Below are positions 16,035 to 23,996 of a stretch of 64,000 bases of DNA, in pieces (position 1 is the first letter of the stretch; each line of letters starts with the position of its first letter). Source of the stretch: Geothrix rubra. GTDB lineage: Bacteria > Acidobacteriota > Holophagae > Holophagales > Holophagaceae. The notes under the pieces are model-generated. The model did not search any database and had not been told where the DNA came from. It saw nothing but the letters and a program-made list of their open reading frames with translations. The translations under genes were made by a program, and so were the position numbers. The DNA lies in assembly GCF_030268065.1 (NCBI RefSeq), contig NZ_BSDD01000003.1, positions 186,001 to 250,000 on the forward strand, in the 5' to 3' direction.

Positions 16035-16901
16035 ATGAAGCGTCTCCCCCTGCTCGCCCTCGTCCTCGCCCTGGCCCCCGCCCTCGGCGCCCAGTCCCTC
16101 ACGGATCGCCTCAAGGACGTGCGGGCCCCCTGGGAGGCCCAGATCGACCGAGGCGACGCACCGGCCGTCCGGAAGGGCATCGAGGCCCTCCTGGGCCGGG
16201 AGGGCGTGTCCGTGAATCCCTCCGACTACAACGACATGCATGCCCTGGTCGCCCTGCACAGCCTGGCGGCCCGGGCCTGCGTGTCCGAGGGCAGCTGGGA
16301 GGATGCCGTGGCCCACCTGCAGCGGGCCCAGGCCGCCGCGGACGAGAACCTGACCAACGCGACGGCGCTCCTCTCCAAGACCCGGGCCGACCACCAGGCC
16401 AAGCTCAAGGAGTTCCAGGCGGCCATCGCCAGCCAGGCCCCCCGGCTCAAGGAGCTGGAGGAGGCCCCGGGCCTGGACGCGCCGCAGATGAAGCTCCGCC
16501 AGCAGCTCCGGATCTTCATGGAAGAGCAGAAGGCCGCCATCGCCCAGAGCGAGAAGGCCCTCGCGGACATCGACGGCATCCTGGCCCGGCTCCAGCAGGA
16601 CAAGGTGAGCACCACCAAGGCCCTGACCGACTGGCAGGTCTTCCTGACCGCCGAGAAGGCCCAGATCGCCGAGGCCGGCGGGCCCGGCCCCTACGTCGCC
16701 GGGAAGCTGACCCAGGTGAAGGCCGACGAGGCCCGGCCCCAGGCCGAGCGCCTCGCCTACGCCCGCCGGCTCGAGAAGCTGGATCCCGCCAACAAGGATG
16801 CGGCCCGGATGGTGGATGCGCTGCTCGGCAAGGAGGAGCAGCCCGCCCCCCTGCCCCGCCCCATGAAGAAAAAGAAGAAGGCGGCCCCGAAGAAGGGCTG
16901 A
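16035..16901 (+). CDS. exported coiled-coil protein, probable paralogue of the preceding gene
   Basis: A 288-residue protein with a clear signal peptide (MKRLPLLALVLALAPALGAQ). The mature chain is helical and charged, with coiled-coil stretches at about 90-220, the motif LDPANKDAARMVDALLG near the end, and a poly-Lys tail (KKKKKAAPKKG). The shared LDP motif, basic tail and 10-bp spacing tie it to the gene at 14999. No enzymatic motif seen. A strong bidirectional terminator follows. Confidence 0.6.
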   Translation: MKRLPLLALVLALAPALGAQSLTDRLKDVRAPWEAQIDRGDAPAVRKGIEALLGREGVSVNPSDYNDMHALVALHSLAARACVSEGSWEDAVAHLQRAQAAADENLTNATALLSKTRADHQAKLKEFQAAIASQAPRLKELEEAPGLDAPQMKLRQQLRIFMEEQKAAIAQSEKALADIDGILARLQQDKVSTTKALTDWQVFLTAEKAQIAEAGGPGPYVAGKLTQVKADEARPQAERLAYARRLEKLDPANKDAARMVDALLGKEEQPAPLPRPMKKKKKAAPKKG

Positions 16902-16904
16902 AAC

Positions 16905-16934
16905 GGAAGGCGGCCCCGGGAGGGGCCGCCTTCC
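16905..16934. terminator. bidirectional 13-bp hairpin terminator
   Basis: GGAAGGCGGCCCC and GGGGCCGCCTTCC form a perfect 13-bp stem with a GGGA loop between two convergent genes (stops at 16901 and 16951). It can serve both strands. Confidence 0.75.
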
Positions 16935-16950
16935 TGTACCTGCGGGTCGG

Positions 16951-17604
16951 TCAGAAGACCCAGCCCAGGCCCAGCTTCAGGTAGTCCGTGCTGGGCGGAT
17001 CACCGGCATCGGTGTTGTTGCCGGAGATCGTCTTGTGGAAGGTGAACTCCAGGTTGAACCGCGCACCGGCGTCGTAGCCGAAGCTGTGGCCGAAGCCCAC
17101 GGTCGCGCCCATCCGGCTCTTGCGGGTGGTGTCCGTGTAGTCGTAGAGCGGATCGCCGAAACTGCGGTCGAACTGCTCGAAGTCCGCGGAGATGCCGCCC
17201 AGGAAGTAGAGCCCGCGGTGGCGGAAGGCGGTGCCGTTGGGGAAGATCTCCATCTCGCCGCCGAGGTTGAACTCGGAGTGCCGGAGGTTGATGGTCGCTT
17301 CGCCGGGGGCCGTGTTGGTGCCATTGTTGGCGGCCCCGCTGAAGCTCATGCGCAGGGCCAGGCTCCGGTCCACGGGGAAGCTCATGAAGAAGGTGCCACC
17401 CAGGCCGAGGTCGTAGCCCTCCTTCTGGGTCGGGATGGTGTAGCCCGCCGAGGGGCTGTAGTACGGGGGATAGGATTTGCTGTTGAAGTCCCCTGTGGGG
17501 AAGACCAGGTTCAGGCTGAACCCGAAGTGGGGCGACTGGGCCTGGAGGGCGCTTCCCGAGGCCAGGATCAGGGGGAGGGCGGTGAGCAAGAGGGCGCGAC
17601 GCAT
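16951..17604 (-). CDS. outer-membrane beta-barrel protein
   Basis: A 217-residue exported protein with signal peptide MRRALLLTALPLILASGSALQ (written to the Ala-Leu-Gln-Ala cleavage region). The mature sequence shows alternating hydrophobic and polar residues, many Gly, Tyr and Phe, and ends in a terminal Phe (LKLGLGWVF), the outer-membrane insertion signal. About eight strands are likely, as in OmpW/OmpX-like small barrels. No specific function can be given. A 213-bp gap upstream (17605-17817), divergent to the Smr-like gene, holds their promoters; it includes the palindrome CCGCGG spaced by 10 bases, and nothing else I recognise. Confidence 0.68.
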   Translation of the reverse strand: MRRALLLTALPLILASGSALQAQSPHFGFSLNLVFPTGDFNSKSYPPYYSPSAGYTIPTQKEGYDLGLGGTFFMSFPVDRSLALRMSFSGAANNGTNTAPGEATINLRHSEFNLGGEMEIFPNGTAFRHRGLYFLGGISADFEQFDRSFGDPLYDYTDTTRKSRMGATVGFGHSFGYDAGARFNLEFTFHKTISGNNTDAGDPPSTDYLKLGLGWVF

Positions 17605-17817
17605 GGGGCCTCCGGGGTGGGGTCGATGTCCGAGAGTTTACGAGCGAAGGACGTGCCAGGTTGAGAAAAGCCGCCTGCAGACTTGGATCCCCGGGGAACC
17701 ACCCCGGTTGAGCCCCCCGGATCCGCGGTATTTTGCCTCCGCGGCGATGCAGGTTTGCAACGGCGGGCTTTGGCTCCCGCACGGCATGGCCTAATCTGAA
17801 CGGATCAAGGATGGGTC

Positions 17818-18585
17818 ATGGTCTGGAAGCAGGATCTCGCGAAACTCAAACAGCAGCTGGGGGAGGAGGAACCCAAGGCCCCGCCCCCCAAGGCCCTCCC
17901 GAAACCCGCACCGAAACCCTCCGGGCCCAAGGACTTGGATGACGAGGACGCGGTCTTCCTGGCCGCCATGGGCCATCGCCCGGCCCCTCCGGTCCGCCGG
18001 GCCACCCCCGAGGCGGTGGAGGCCCCCCCCAGCCCGGCCCCCGCCCCTCCGCCGCCTCCAGAGACCTTCGAGGCCGCGCTGGGGGACCTGAAGGGACTGA
18101 AACCCCTGATCGGCACCCCGATCCTCGCCGCCCCCCCCCGGGCCAGGACCCTCGAGACTCCCCCACTCGCGCCTCCTCCTCCGGCCCCGGAACCCCCGCC
18201 GCCCCCGGCGGCGACGGCCCCGCCCGCGCCTCCGGCCGCCCCCGAACCCGCGGCGCAGCCGGGGCCGGCGCCGGAGGCCCCGGCCCTCCCCGTGCGCTTC
18301 CAGCTGGCGGCGGGCATGGCCCTCGAGGTCGACGGCGTGCTGGATCTGCGGGGTCACTGCCGCTCGGATGCGGTGGAACGCCTCAAGGACCGGCTGGAGG
18401 ACGGAAGCGTCCTGGGCTGGCGCAGCCTGCAGGTGATCCTCGGCCCGGCCCCGGAGCTGCACGAGGCGCTCCTCGAGCTCCTGAACGGCGGCCAGGTCCC
18501 CATGGTCTCCCGCTATGCCCAGGCACCGGTCCCCATGGGGGGGAACCAGGCCTGGCTCCTCTATTTCGGCCCCCCGGCGCCCTGA
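17818..18585 (+). CDS. Smr-domain-like protein with a proline-rich linker
   Basis: A 255-residue protein. The first 55 residues contain DDEDAVFLAAMGHRPAP, like the N-terminal motif of SmrA/SmrB proteins. A Pro/Ala-rich low-complexity linker covers about 60-155. The C-terminal part resembles an Smr nuclease/RNA-binding domain: LDLRGH at 175-180 stands for LDLHG, and LQVILGPA stands for the LxxIHGKG loop. Loss of the second motif makes nuclease activity doubtful. ATG 17818 follows AAGGA. It is 28 bp upstream of the PfkB gene. Assignment rests on motif shape. Confidence 0.6.
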   Translation: MVWKQDLAKLKQQLGEEEPKAPPPKALPKPAPKPSGPKDLDDEDAVFLAAMGHRPAPPVRRATPEAVEAPPSPAPAPPPPPETFEAALGDLKGLKPLIGTPILAAPPRARTLETPPLAPPPPAPEPPPPPAATAPPAPPAAPEPAAQPGPAPEAPALPVRFQLAAGMALEVDGVLDLRGHCRSDAVERLKDRLEDGSVLGWRSLQVILGPAPELHEALLELLNGGQVPMVSRYAQAPVPMGGNQAWLLYFGPPAP

Positions 18586-18613
18586 GCCCCGATTCCCGGA
18601 CGGAGAACGAACC

Positions 18614-19525
18614 ATGAGTTTGCTGGCCATCGGCAGCGTAGCCTTCGATGACGTGGAGACCCCCTTCGGACGCCGGGAGCGGGCCCTCGGCGGCTCCGCC
18701 ACCTACTTCTCCCTGAGCGCCAGCCGTTTCCACCCCGTGCGCATCGTCGCGGTGGTCGGCGAGGATTTCGGCCCGGACCAGATGCGGGTCTTCGAGGGCC
18801 GCCCCATCGATTTGACAGGCCTGTCGCGGGTGCCGGGCCGGAGCTTCCACTGGCAGGGCGCCTACGGCTACGACCTGAACGAAGCCCGGACCCTCGCCAC
18901 CCACCTGAACGTCTTCGCGGACTTCCGGCCGGACCTGCCGGCGGGCTACCGGACGTCCCCCTACCTCTTCCTGGGGAACATCGACCCGGTGCTCCAGCTG
19001 GAGGTGGTGCGGCAGATGGCCGAGCGGCCCAAGTGGATCGCCCTCGACACCATGAACTACTGGATCCGCGGGGCCCGCCCCGCCCTGGAGAAGGTGCTCC
19101 GCGAGGTGGACATCCTCCTCGTGAACGACGCGGAGGTGCGCGAACTCACCCAGGAGCACAGCCTCCTGAAGGCCTACCGGCGGATCCAGGCCATGGGGCC
19201 CGGGGTCCTCGTGGTGAAGCGCGGAGAGTACGGCGTGGCCCTCTTCACCCCCGAAGGCCATTTCGCAGCGCCGGCCTACCCCCTGGAGGACGTCTTCGAT
19301 CCCACGGGGGCCGGCGACACCTTCGCCGGCGGTTTCCTGGGCTACCTGGCCTGGATCGACCGCAAGGACGTCACCGCCCTCAAGCACGCCACCCTGGTGG
19401 GTTCGGTGATGGCCAGTTTCACGGTGGAACAGTTCTCAACGGAGCGCCTGGAGCAGATCACCCAGGACGAGGTCCGCAACCGCCTGGCATTATTTTCGGA
19501 TATGATCCGCGTCGAGGACCTATAA
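18614..19525 (+). CDS. PfkB-family carbohydrate kinase
   Basis: Ribokinase-fold sugar or nucleoside kinase of 303 residues. The N-terminal GGSATYFSLSASR matches the substrate-binding glycine motif of the family. The C-terminal signature DPTGAGDTFAGGFLGYLA includes the catalytic Asp of GAGD (near residue 239). Substrate not determinable; ribose, fructose or adenosine-type sugars are all possible. ATG 18614 is preceded by GGAG. It lies between the Smr-like and LysM genes on the same strand. Confidence 0.85.
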   Translation: MSLLAIGSVAFDDVETPFGRRERALGGSATYFSLSASRFHPVRIVAVVGEDFGPDQMRVFEGRPIDLTGLSRVPGRSFHWQGAYGYDLNEARTLATHLNVFADFRPDLPAGYRTSPYLFLGNIDPVLQLEVVRQMAERPKWIALDTMNYWIRGARPALEKVLREVDILLVNDAEVRELTQEHSLLKAYRRIQAMGPGVLVVKRGEYGVALFTPEGHFAAPAYPLEDVFDPTGAGDTFAGGFLGYLAWIDRKDVTALKHATLVGSVMASFTVEQFSTERLEQITQDEVRNRLALFSDMIRVEDL

Positions 19526-19556
19526 TCAGCGCAACTTTCCTCCCAGGGGGACCCTG

Positions 19557-20750
19557 ATGTACCAGCCCATTCGCCAGCATGTTGGCCGGCTGCGCGCCCT
19601 TGCGGTGGCGCCCAGTCTGGTGGCGGGCCTGTTGGCCCTGAACGCGGTGACCCCCGGGCTCCAGGCCCAGGAGGCCACCCCCACCCCCACCCCGGGCACC
19701 GTTCAGGTGGAACCCCACGCCTCCCGCTGGGACTATCCGAAGACCCTGAACCTCCCCGAGGGCTCCAAGAGCCACATCGTCCAGAAGGGAGACACCCTCT
19801 GGGACCTGGCCAACAAGTACCTGGGCAATCCCTACGCCTGGCCCCAGATCTGGGAGCTGAACCAGTGGATCAAGGATCCCCACTGGATCTATCCCGGGGA
19901 CCCCATCGTCATCGACCTCGCCCGGTCCGTGGCGACGGCAGCCAGCGTCCCCCAGGACGTGACGGACCTCCAGCCGGACAACCGGCCCTCCGGGCTCACC
20001 GTGGTGCAGAGGCCGGAACTGGCCTTCAGCTTCCAGGACTTCATCCAGCTCCCCTTCCTGGCCCCCGAAGGCGCCGCCGCCCACTACAAGAGCCAGGGCG
20101 CCTTCCGCATCACCGGGAACAAGCACAGCGAGCGCAGCTACCTCGGTGAGGGGGAGACCGTCTACACCACCGGGGGGACCGAGCAGGGCGTGAAGCAGGG
20201 CGACCGCTTCGTGATCCTGAGGACCGTCACCACCAAGCTCCGCAGCCCCCGTGGCGGGAAGCAGCCCCTGGGCGACGTCATCCAGCAGATCGGCGTGCTC
20301 CGCGTGGTCACTCCCATGGCCAAGGGCTCCGTGGCGATCATCGAGCGCTGCATGGATTCCGTGCAGATCGGCGACCACCTCGTCCGGTTCACCGAACCCG
20401 CCAACATCCCGATGCAGCTGCGGAAGGACACCGGCGACCCGGTGAAGCTGGCCTCCGATCCCGCCATGGTGGTCTTCGGCCGGGACTCGCGCATCGACAC
20501 CGCCAGCGGCGACCAGATCATCATCGACCGGGGCAGCAACAGCGGCCTCAAGGTCGGCGACGTCCTCCTGGCCGTCCGGTCCAAGTCCTTCCCCGTCAGC
20601 GAAGAGGCGAACAAGAAGGACAAGGCCACCGAGACCACCACCCACTACCTCGGGCAGGCCATGGTCATCCGCGTGGAGCCGGGCAGTTCCACCTGCCGGG
20701 TGCTGCGCTCCGAGGAGGAGATCCGCATGGGGGATCTCCTCACCCGGTAA
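19557..20750 (+). CDS. exported LysM-domain protein
   Basis: A 397-residue protein with an N-terminal basic segment and hydrophobic signal (SLVAGLLALNAVTPGLQAQ). A LysM peptidoglycan-binding domain at about 72-122 has HIVQKGDTLWDLANKYLG and ends IYPGDPIVIDLA. The remaining 270 residues contain beta-rich repeats, e.g. VKQGDRFVILR and LKVGDVLLAVR, without a catalytic motif. It probably acts in the periplasm at the cell wall. ATG 19557 follows AGGGGGA. A terminator follows whose arm overlaps the rsmG stop. Confidence 0.78.
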   Translation: MYQPIRQHVGRLRALAVAPSLVAGLLALNAVTPGLQAQEATPTPTPGTVQVEPHASRWDYPKTLNLPEGSKSHIVQKGDTLWDLANKYLGNPYAWPQIWELNQWIKDPHWIYPGDPIVIDLARSVATAASVPQDVTDLQPDNRPSGLTVVQRPELAFSFQDFIQLPFLAPEGAAAHYKSQGAFRITGNKHSERSYLGEGETVYTTGGTEQGVKQGDRFVILRTVTTKLRSPRGGKQPLGDVIQQIGVLRVVTPMAKGSVAIIERCMDSVQIGDHLVRFTEPANIPMQLRKDTGDPVKLASDPAMVVFGRDSRIDTASGDQIIIDRGSNSGLKVGDVLLAVRSKSFPVSEEANKKDKATETTTHYLGQAMVIRVEPGSSTCRVLRSEEEIRMGDLLTR

Positions 20751-20763
20751 CGCCTGCGATGCC

Positions 20764-20796
20764 ATGAACAGGCCCCCGCCCCGGGGGCCTGTTCAT
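20764..20796. terminator. 14-bp bidirectional terminator overlapping the rsmG stop codon
   Basis: ATGAACAGGCCCCC and GGGGGCCTGTTCAT pair perfectly over a 5-base loop between the convergent LysM and rsmG genes. The right arm includes the rsmG stop codon (20793-20795), so rsmG coding sequence runs to the edge of the stem. Confidence 0.7.
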
Positions 20797-21374
20797 GCCC
20801 GCCGGAGGACCACCACCACCCGCTTGCCCCGGGTGGGCAGTTCGTAAGGATGGGGCTCCGCCACCCAGCCCTCCGGGAGGGGCTCCCGGTCCCATTCGGG
20901 CCCCTTCAGCGCCAGGAAGGGCGCGCCGGGGCGACCGTGGCGGCCCCACCAGGCCGCCAGCTGGCCCAGGGAGCCCAGGGCCTTGGCCACACCGAGATCC
21001 GCCTCCAGGGGCGGAAGCTGCTCGAGCCGCCCGTGGAGCGGGCGGAGGTTCGGAACGGGCAATTCCAGCGAGACCTGGCGGACGAAGGCCAGCTTCTTGG
21101 TTGAGGCGTCCACCCCCAGGACCGTGATGTCCGGGCGGGCCAGCGCGAGCACCACGGCCGGGCTGCCCATGCCGGTCCCCAGGTCGGCCAGGCGGGCCCC
21201 AGCCGGAAGGGAGGCCAGGAACGGCAGGAGGGCCGCCGCATCCAGCAGCAGCTCCTCCCGGCGCGCGCCGGGGGGGAGGGCCGTCAGGGCGTGGGTCCGG
21301 TTCCAGCGGTCCAGCAGCTCCAGGTACCGGGCCAGGGGACGCTGAAGGTCGAGGGGGAGCTGGGGCGAGGCCAT
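20793..21374 (-). CDS. rsmG: 16S rRNA (guanine527-N7)-methyltransferase RsmG
   Basis: SAM-dependent enzyme modifying G527 of 16S rRNA; loss gives low-level streptomycin resistance in other bacteria. Length of 193 residues is slightly short for the family. Motifs: YLELLDRWNRTHALTA near the N-terminus (family YxxLLxxWNxxxNLTA), LADLGTGMGSPAVVLALA for SAM binding, VDASTKKLAFV, and AKALGSLGQLA in place of the usual SRAxAxL. The GMGSP loop differs from the common GAGLPG. ATG 21374 is the natural start. Not next to parAB or mnmG as in many genomes. Confidence 0.85.
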   Translation of the reverse strand: MASPQLPLDLQRPLARYLELLDRWNRTHALTALPPGARREELLLDAAALLPFLASLPAGARLADLGTGMGSPAVVLALARPDITVLGVDASTKKLAFVRQVSLELPVPNLRPLHGRLEQLPPLEADLGVAKALGSLGQLAAWWGRHGRPGAPFLALKGPEWDREPLPEGWVAEPHPYELPTRGKRVVVVLRRA

Positions 21375-21485
21375 GGGTCCAGCATGCCAGGACCGGGCCC
21401 GGGCCGGTTCATTCCCGTGAATGTCACGCCTTTGTCCACTGAAATCATCATCTCTGGAACAAATTCATTGGAATAAGGCCGTCCG

Positions 21486-21572
21486 GCATCTAGACTTCGC
21501 ATCAGGAACAATGGATGCAAATCCTGCATCTAGAAATGGGTCATTGACGATCCATGGAAAACGACAGATGAT
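21486..21572 (+). promoter_or_regulatory. AT-richer promoter region of ybeY with repeated GCATCTAGA
   Basis: The 234-bp gap before ybeY is much less G+C rich than its surroundings. A sigma70-like promoter can be read: TTGACG (21544-21549), a 17-bp spacer, and GATGAT (21567-21572), 37 bp before the start. Upstream, GCATCTAGA occurs twice (21486-21494 and 21526-21534), and GATGCA/TGCATC form an inverted repeat (21514-21530). The repeats could bind a regulator. Inference from sequence pattern only. Confidence 0.45.
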
Positions 21573-21608
21573 GGGTTCCCTTTCTTTGATCTCGCCATGG
21601 AGTTGACC

Positions 21609-22340
21609 ATGTCTCAGACTGCGATTCCCTTCATGATCGACTGGTCCAGCCGCAGCAAAATGCGTGGGCCTGGTGAGCAGTCGCTGGGAAAGCTGCTGAA
21701 TGGACTCCGGAATCGGCTTGCACCGAACGCCCAGGGTATCTCGCTCACTTACGTCGATGATCGCGGCATGAGAAAACTCAACCGCGAACATCGCGGAAAA
21801 AATGCCACGACCGATGTGCTCAGCTTCCCCTCCTCGCCGGAGCAGGGCGCGTTCCCGCACCTGGGTGACATCGTGATCAGCCTCCCCACCGCGGAGAAAA
21901 TGGCCAAGAAGTTCGGGGTCAGCCGTCGGCGCGAAGTCGAGACCCTCGTCATCCACGGCTTCCTCCACCTCTGCGGCTACGACCACGAGAAGGACAGCGG
22001 GGAGATGATGAGCCTGCAGGCCCAGCTCGAACAGGAACTGCTGGACGAGGCACCGCTGGCCATGACGCTGAAGCGGGGCCGGAAGCCGGGCAGCAAGGTC
22101 AAGAAGCTCAAGGACGGCAGCCGGGTGGTGGTCACCGGCCGGGCTGCCGCGGCGCTGGTCCGCAAGGAGCGTGTGAAGAAGGAGAAGAAGGCCAGGGTGC
22201 GGAAGGCGCCCAAGCCGAAGGAGGCCGCCATCAAGCGCGGCCCGGGGCGGCCCCGGAAGGAGAGCGCCGCAGTGGCGCCGGCCCGGCGGCCCGCCCGCCG
22301 GAAGCGCACGGCGCCGGCCCGCAGCGGGGTCATCGCCTGA
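21609..22340 (+). CDS. ybeY: endoribonuclease YbeY with a basic AT-hook-like extension
   Basis: Zinc endoribonuclease for 16S rRNA 3'-end maturation and ribosome quality control. The family motif H-x3-H-x5-H is intact (HGFLHLCGYDH, His116, His120, His126), and the TDVLSFP segment is present. The family is about 150 residues; this protein has 243. The extra 90 residues are Lys/Arg/Ala/Pro-rich and contain an AT-hook-like GPGRPRK (about 211-217), suggesting nucleic-acid binding. ATG 21609 has GGAG 6 bp upstream; ATG 21597 lacks a site. The tail reads in frame with no stop or frameshift and keeps the local codon use. Confidence 0.9.
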   Translation: MSQTAIPFMIDWSSRSKMRGPGEQSLGKLLNGLRNRLAPNAQGISLTYVDDRGMRKLNREHRGKNATTDVLSFPSSPEQGAFPHLGDIVISLPTAEKMAKKFGVSRRREVETLVIHGFLHLCGYDHEKDSGEMMSLQAQLEQELLDEAPLAMTLKRGRKPGSKVKKLKDGSRVVVTGRAAAALVRKERVKKEKKARVRKAPKPKEAAIKRGPGRPRKESAAVAPARRPARRKRTAPARSGVIA

Positions 22341-22418
22341 GCTGAGCGTGGCGGAAAGCCCCGGGGGCCGATAAAATGGCCCTTTGGCCCGTCCGCGGGC
22401 CGCCCGAACGGAGCCTTC

Positions 22419-23138
22419 GTGATCAACCTCCTGCTCGGCCTGGGCGCCGCCCTCGCCGTGATCCTGCTCTCCACCCTGCTGCACATCAGCCTATGGATCA
22501 GCGTGCCCGTCGGCATCATCGGGGGCGTGGCGATCTTCATCTGGCTGGGCCGCAAGGTCCAGAACGAACTGGAGGGGATCTTCTCCCGCGCCGGGGAGCT
22601 GCTCAAGCGCCAGCAGTTCGACAAGGCCATCGAGGTCATGAAGGAGGGCTACCGGCTCGCGCCGAGGCAGTTCCTCGTCAAGGGCAGCATCGATGGCCAG
22701 ATCGGCGTGGTGCAGTACCTCCGGAAGAAGAACGACGAGGCCGAGCCCCTGCTCGCCTCGGCCTCCATGCAGCACTACATCGCCAAGGCCATGCTCGCCA
22801 TCCTGCAGTGGAAGCGCGGCGAGAAGAAGAAGGCCAAGGAGACCTTCGACCTGGCCCTCAAGGCCGGCAAGAAGGAAAGCCTGCTTTACGCCACCTATGC
22901 GTACGTCCTGGTGGAGATGGGCGAGCGCGACCGGGCCATCGAGATCCTCAACAAGGGACTCGGGGTGTGCAAGGGCGACGAGCGCCTCGTCACCAACCGC
23001 AACCTGCTCCAGAACGGCAAGGCCCTCAAGATGAAGGTCTACGGGGAGCAGTGGTACCAGTTCCTCCTCGAGCGCCCCATGATCCGCCAGGAGGCCCCGC
23101 CCTTCGCGCGGGTGTCGCGGCGGGCACTCCGCGGTTGA
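22419..23138 (+). CDS. membrane-anchored TPR-like protein
   Basis: A 239-residue protein with an N-terminal hydrophobic region of two membrane helices (LLGLGAALAVILLSTLLHI and VPVGIIGGVAIFIWLG), then a helical repeat region. QQFDKAIEVMKEGYRLAP, KKAKETFDLALKAGKK and ERDRAIEILNKGLGV match TPR spacing. It probably scaffolds protein contacts at the cytoplasmic face. GTG 22419 follows GGAG. It sits 78 bp after ybeY and ends just before a strong hairpin. No specific function assigned. Confidence 0.65.
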   Translation: MINLLLGLGAALAVILLSTLLHISLWISVPVGIIGGVAIFIWLGRKVQNELEGIFSRAGELLKRQQFDKAIEVMKEGYRLAPRQFLVKGSIDGQIGVVQYLRKKNDEAEPLLASASMQHYIAKAMLAILQWKRGEKKKAKETFDLALKAGKKESLLYATYAYVLVEMGERDRAIEILNKGLGVCKGDERLVTNRNLLQNGKALKMKVYGEQWYQFLLERPMIRQEAPPFARVSRRALRG

Positions 23139-23144
23139 ACCCCG

Positions 23145-23230
23145 CTGCGGAATCAGCGCTGCGCCCCGATTCCGCAGGCATTGAAAAGCCCCACATTTCT
23201 TAACTCAGCAACCGCACAGCGGCTGCTGAG
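23145..23230 (+). promoter_or_regulatory. two hairpins in the gap between the TPR gene and yebC
   Basis: CTGCGGAATC (23145-23154) and GATTCCGCAG (23168-23177) pair perfectly over 13 bases just after the TPR gene stop; no T run follows. A second structure, CTCAGCA with TGCTGAG (23204-23230), has an inner CCGC/GCGG stem and an ACA loop. It stands 20 bp before the yebC AAGGAG site. The first may end the upstream transcript; the second could be a yebC leader element. Confidence 0.4.
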
Positions 23231-23264
23231 CAAAGCAGAACGAACGACTCAAGGAGCACCCCCC

Positions 23265-23996
23265 ATGTCCGGCCACAACAAATGGTCCACCATCAAGCAC
23301 AAGAAGGGCGCGGCCGATGCCAAGCGCGGCAAGCTCTTCACGAAGATCCTCAAGGAGATCACCGTGGCCGCCCGCCTGGGCGGAGGCGACATCGGCAGCA
23401 ACCCCCGCCTGCGCCTGGCCGTGGACCAGGCCAAGGGCAGCAACATGCCCAAGGACAACTGGGAGCGCGCCATCAAGAAGGGCACCGGCGAGTTGGAGGG
23501 CGTGACCTACGAGGAAGTGGTCTACGAGGGCTACGGCCCCGGCGGCGTGGCCGTGATGATCGAGGCCATGACCGACAACAAGAACCGCACCACGCCCGAG
23601 GTGCGCAGCTACTTCGCCAAGTTCGGCGGGGACCTGGGCGCCCAGGGTTCCGTGGCCTACCTGTTCAGCAAGCAGGGCCAGATCGTGGTGGAGCCTGAAG
23701 TCTCCGAGGACAAGGTCATGGAAGTGGCCCTGGAGGCGGGCGCCGACGACGTGGCCAACGAGGGCGGCGCCTGGGTCATCAAGACCAGTCCCGAGGCCTA
23801 CCAGGCCGTGAAGGACGCCGTGGATGCCGCCAAGCTGCCCCTGATCGAGGCCAAGCTCATCATGGCCCCCAGCACCAGCACGGCCCTGGACGGCTCCAAG
23901 CTCACCAGCTTCCTCAAGCTGGTGGACCTCCTCGAGGACAACGACGACGTGCAGAACGTGTGGCACAACGCCGACTACGAGGAGCCTGAGGACTGA
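23265..23996 (+). CDS. yebC: YebC/PmpR-family protein
   Basis: Cytosolic protein of 243 residues, known in this family as a DNA-binding regulator and more recently as a translation factor for proline stretches (YebC-type). The start [20 protein letters not shown] is nearly the family consensus. [20 protein letters not shown] and [14 protein letters not shown] are also hallmarks. ATG 23265 follows AAGGAG. The last 11 codons and stop (23962-23996) are the first A block of the 177-bp tandem array downstream. Confidence 0.93.
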   Translation: MSGHNKWSTIKHKKGAADAKRGKLFTKILKEITVAARLGGGDIGSNPRLRLAVDQAKGSNMPKDNWERAIKKGTGELEGVTYEEVVYEGYGPGGVAVMIEAMTDNKNRTTPEVRSYFAKFGGDLGAQGSVAYLFSKQGQIVVEPEVSEDKVMEVALEAGADDVANEGGAWVIKTSPEAYQAVKDAVDAAKLPLIEAKLIMAPSTSTALDGSKLTSFLKLVDLLEDNDDVQNVWHNADYEEPED

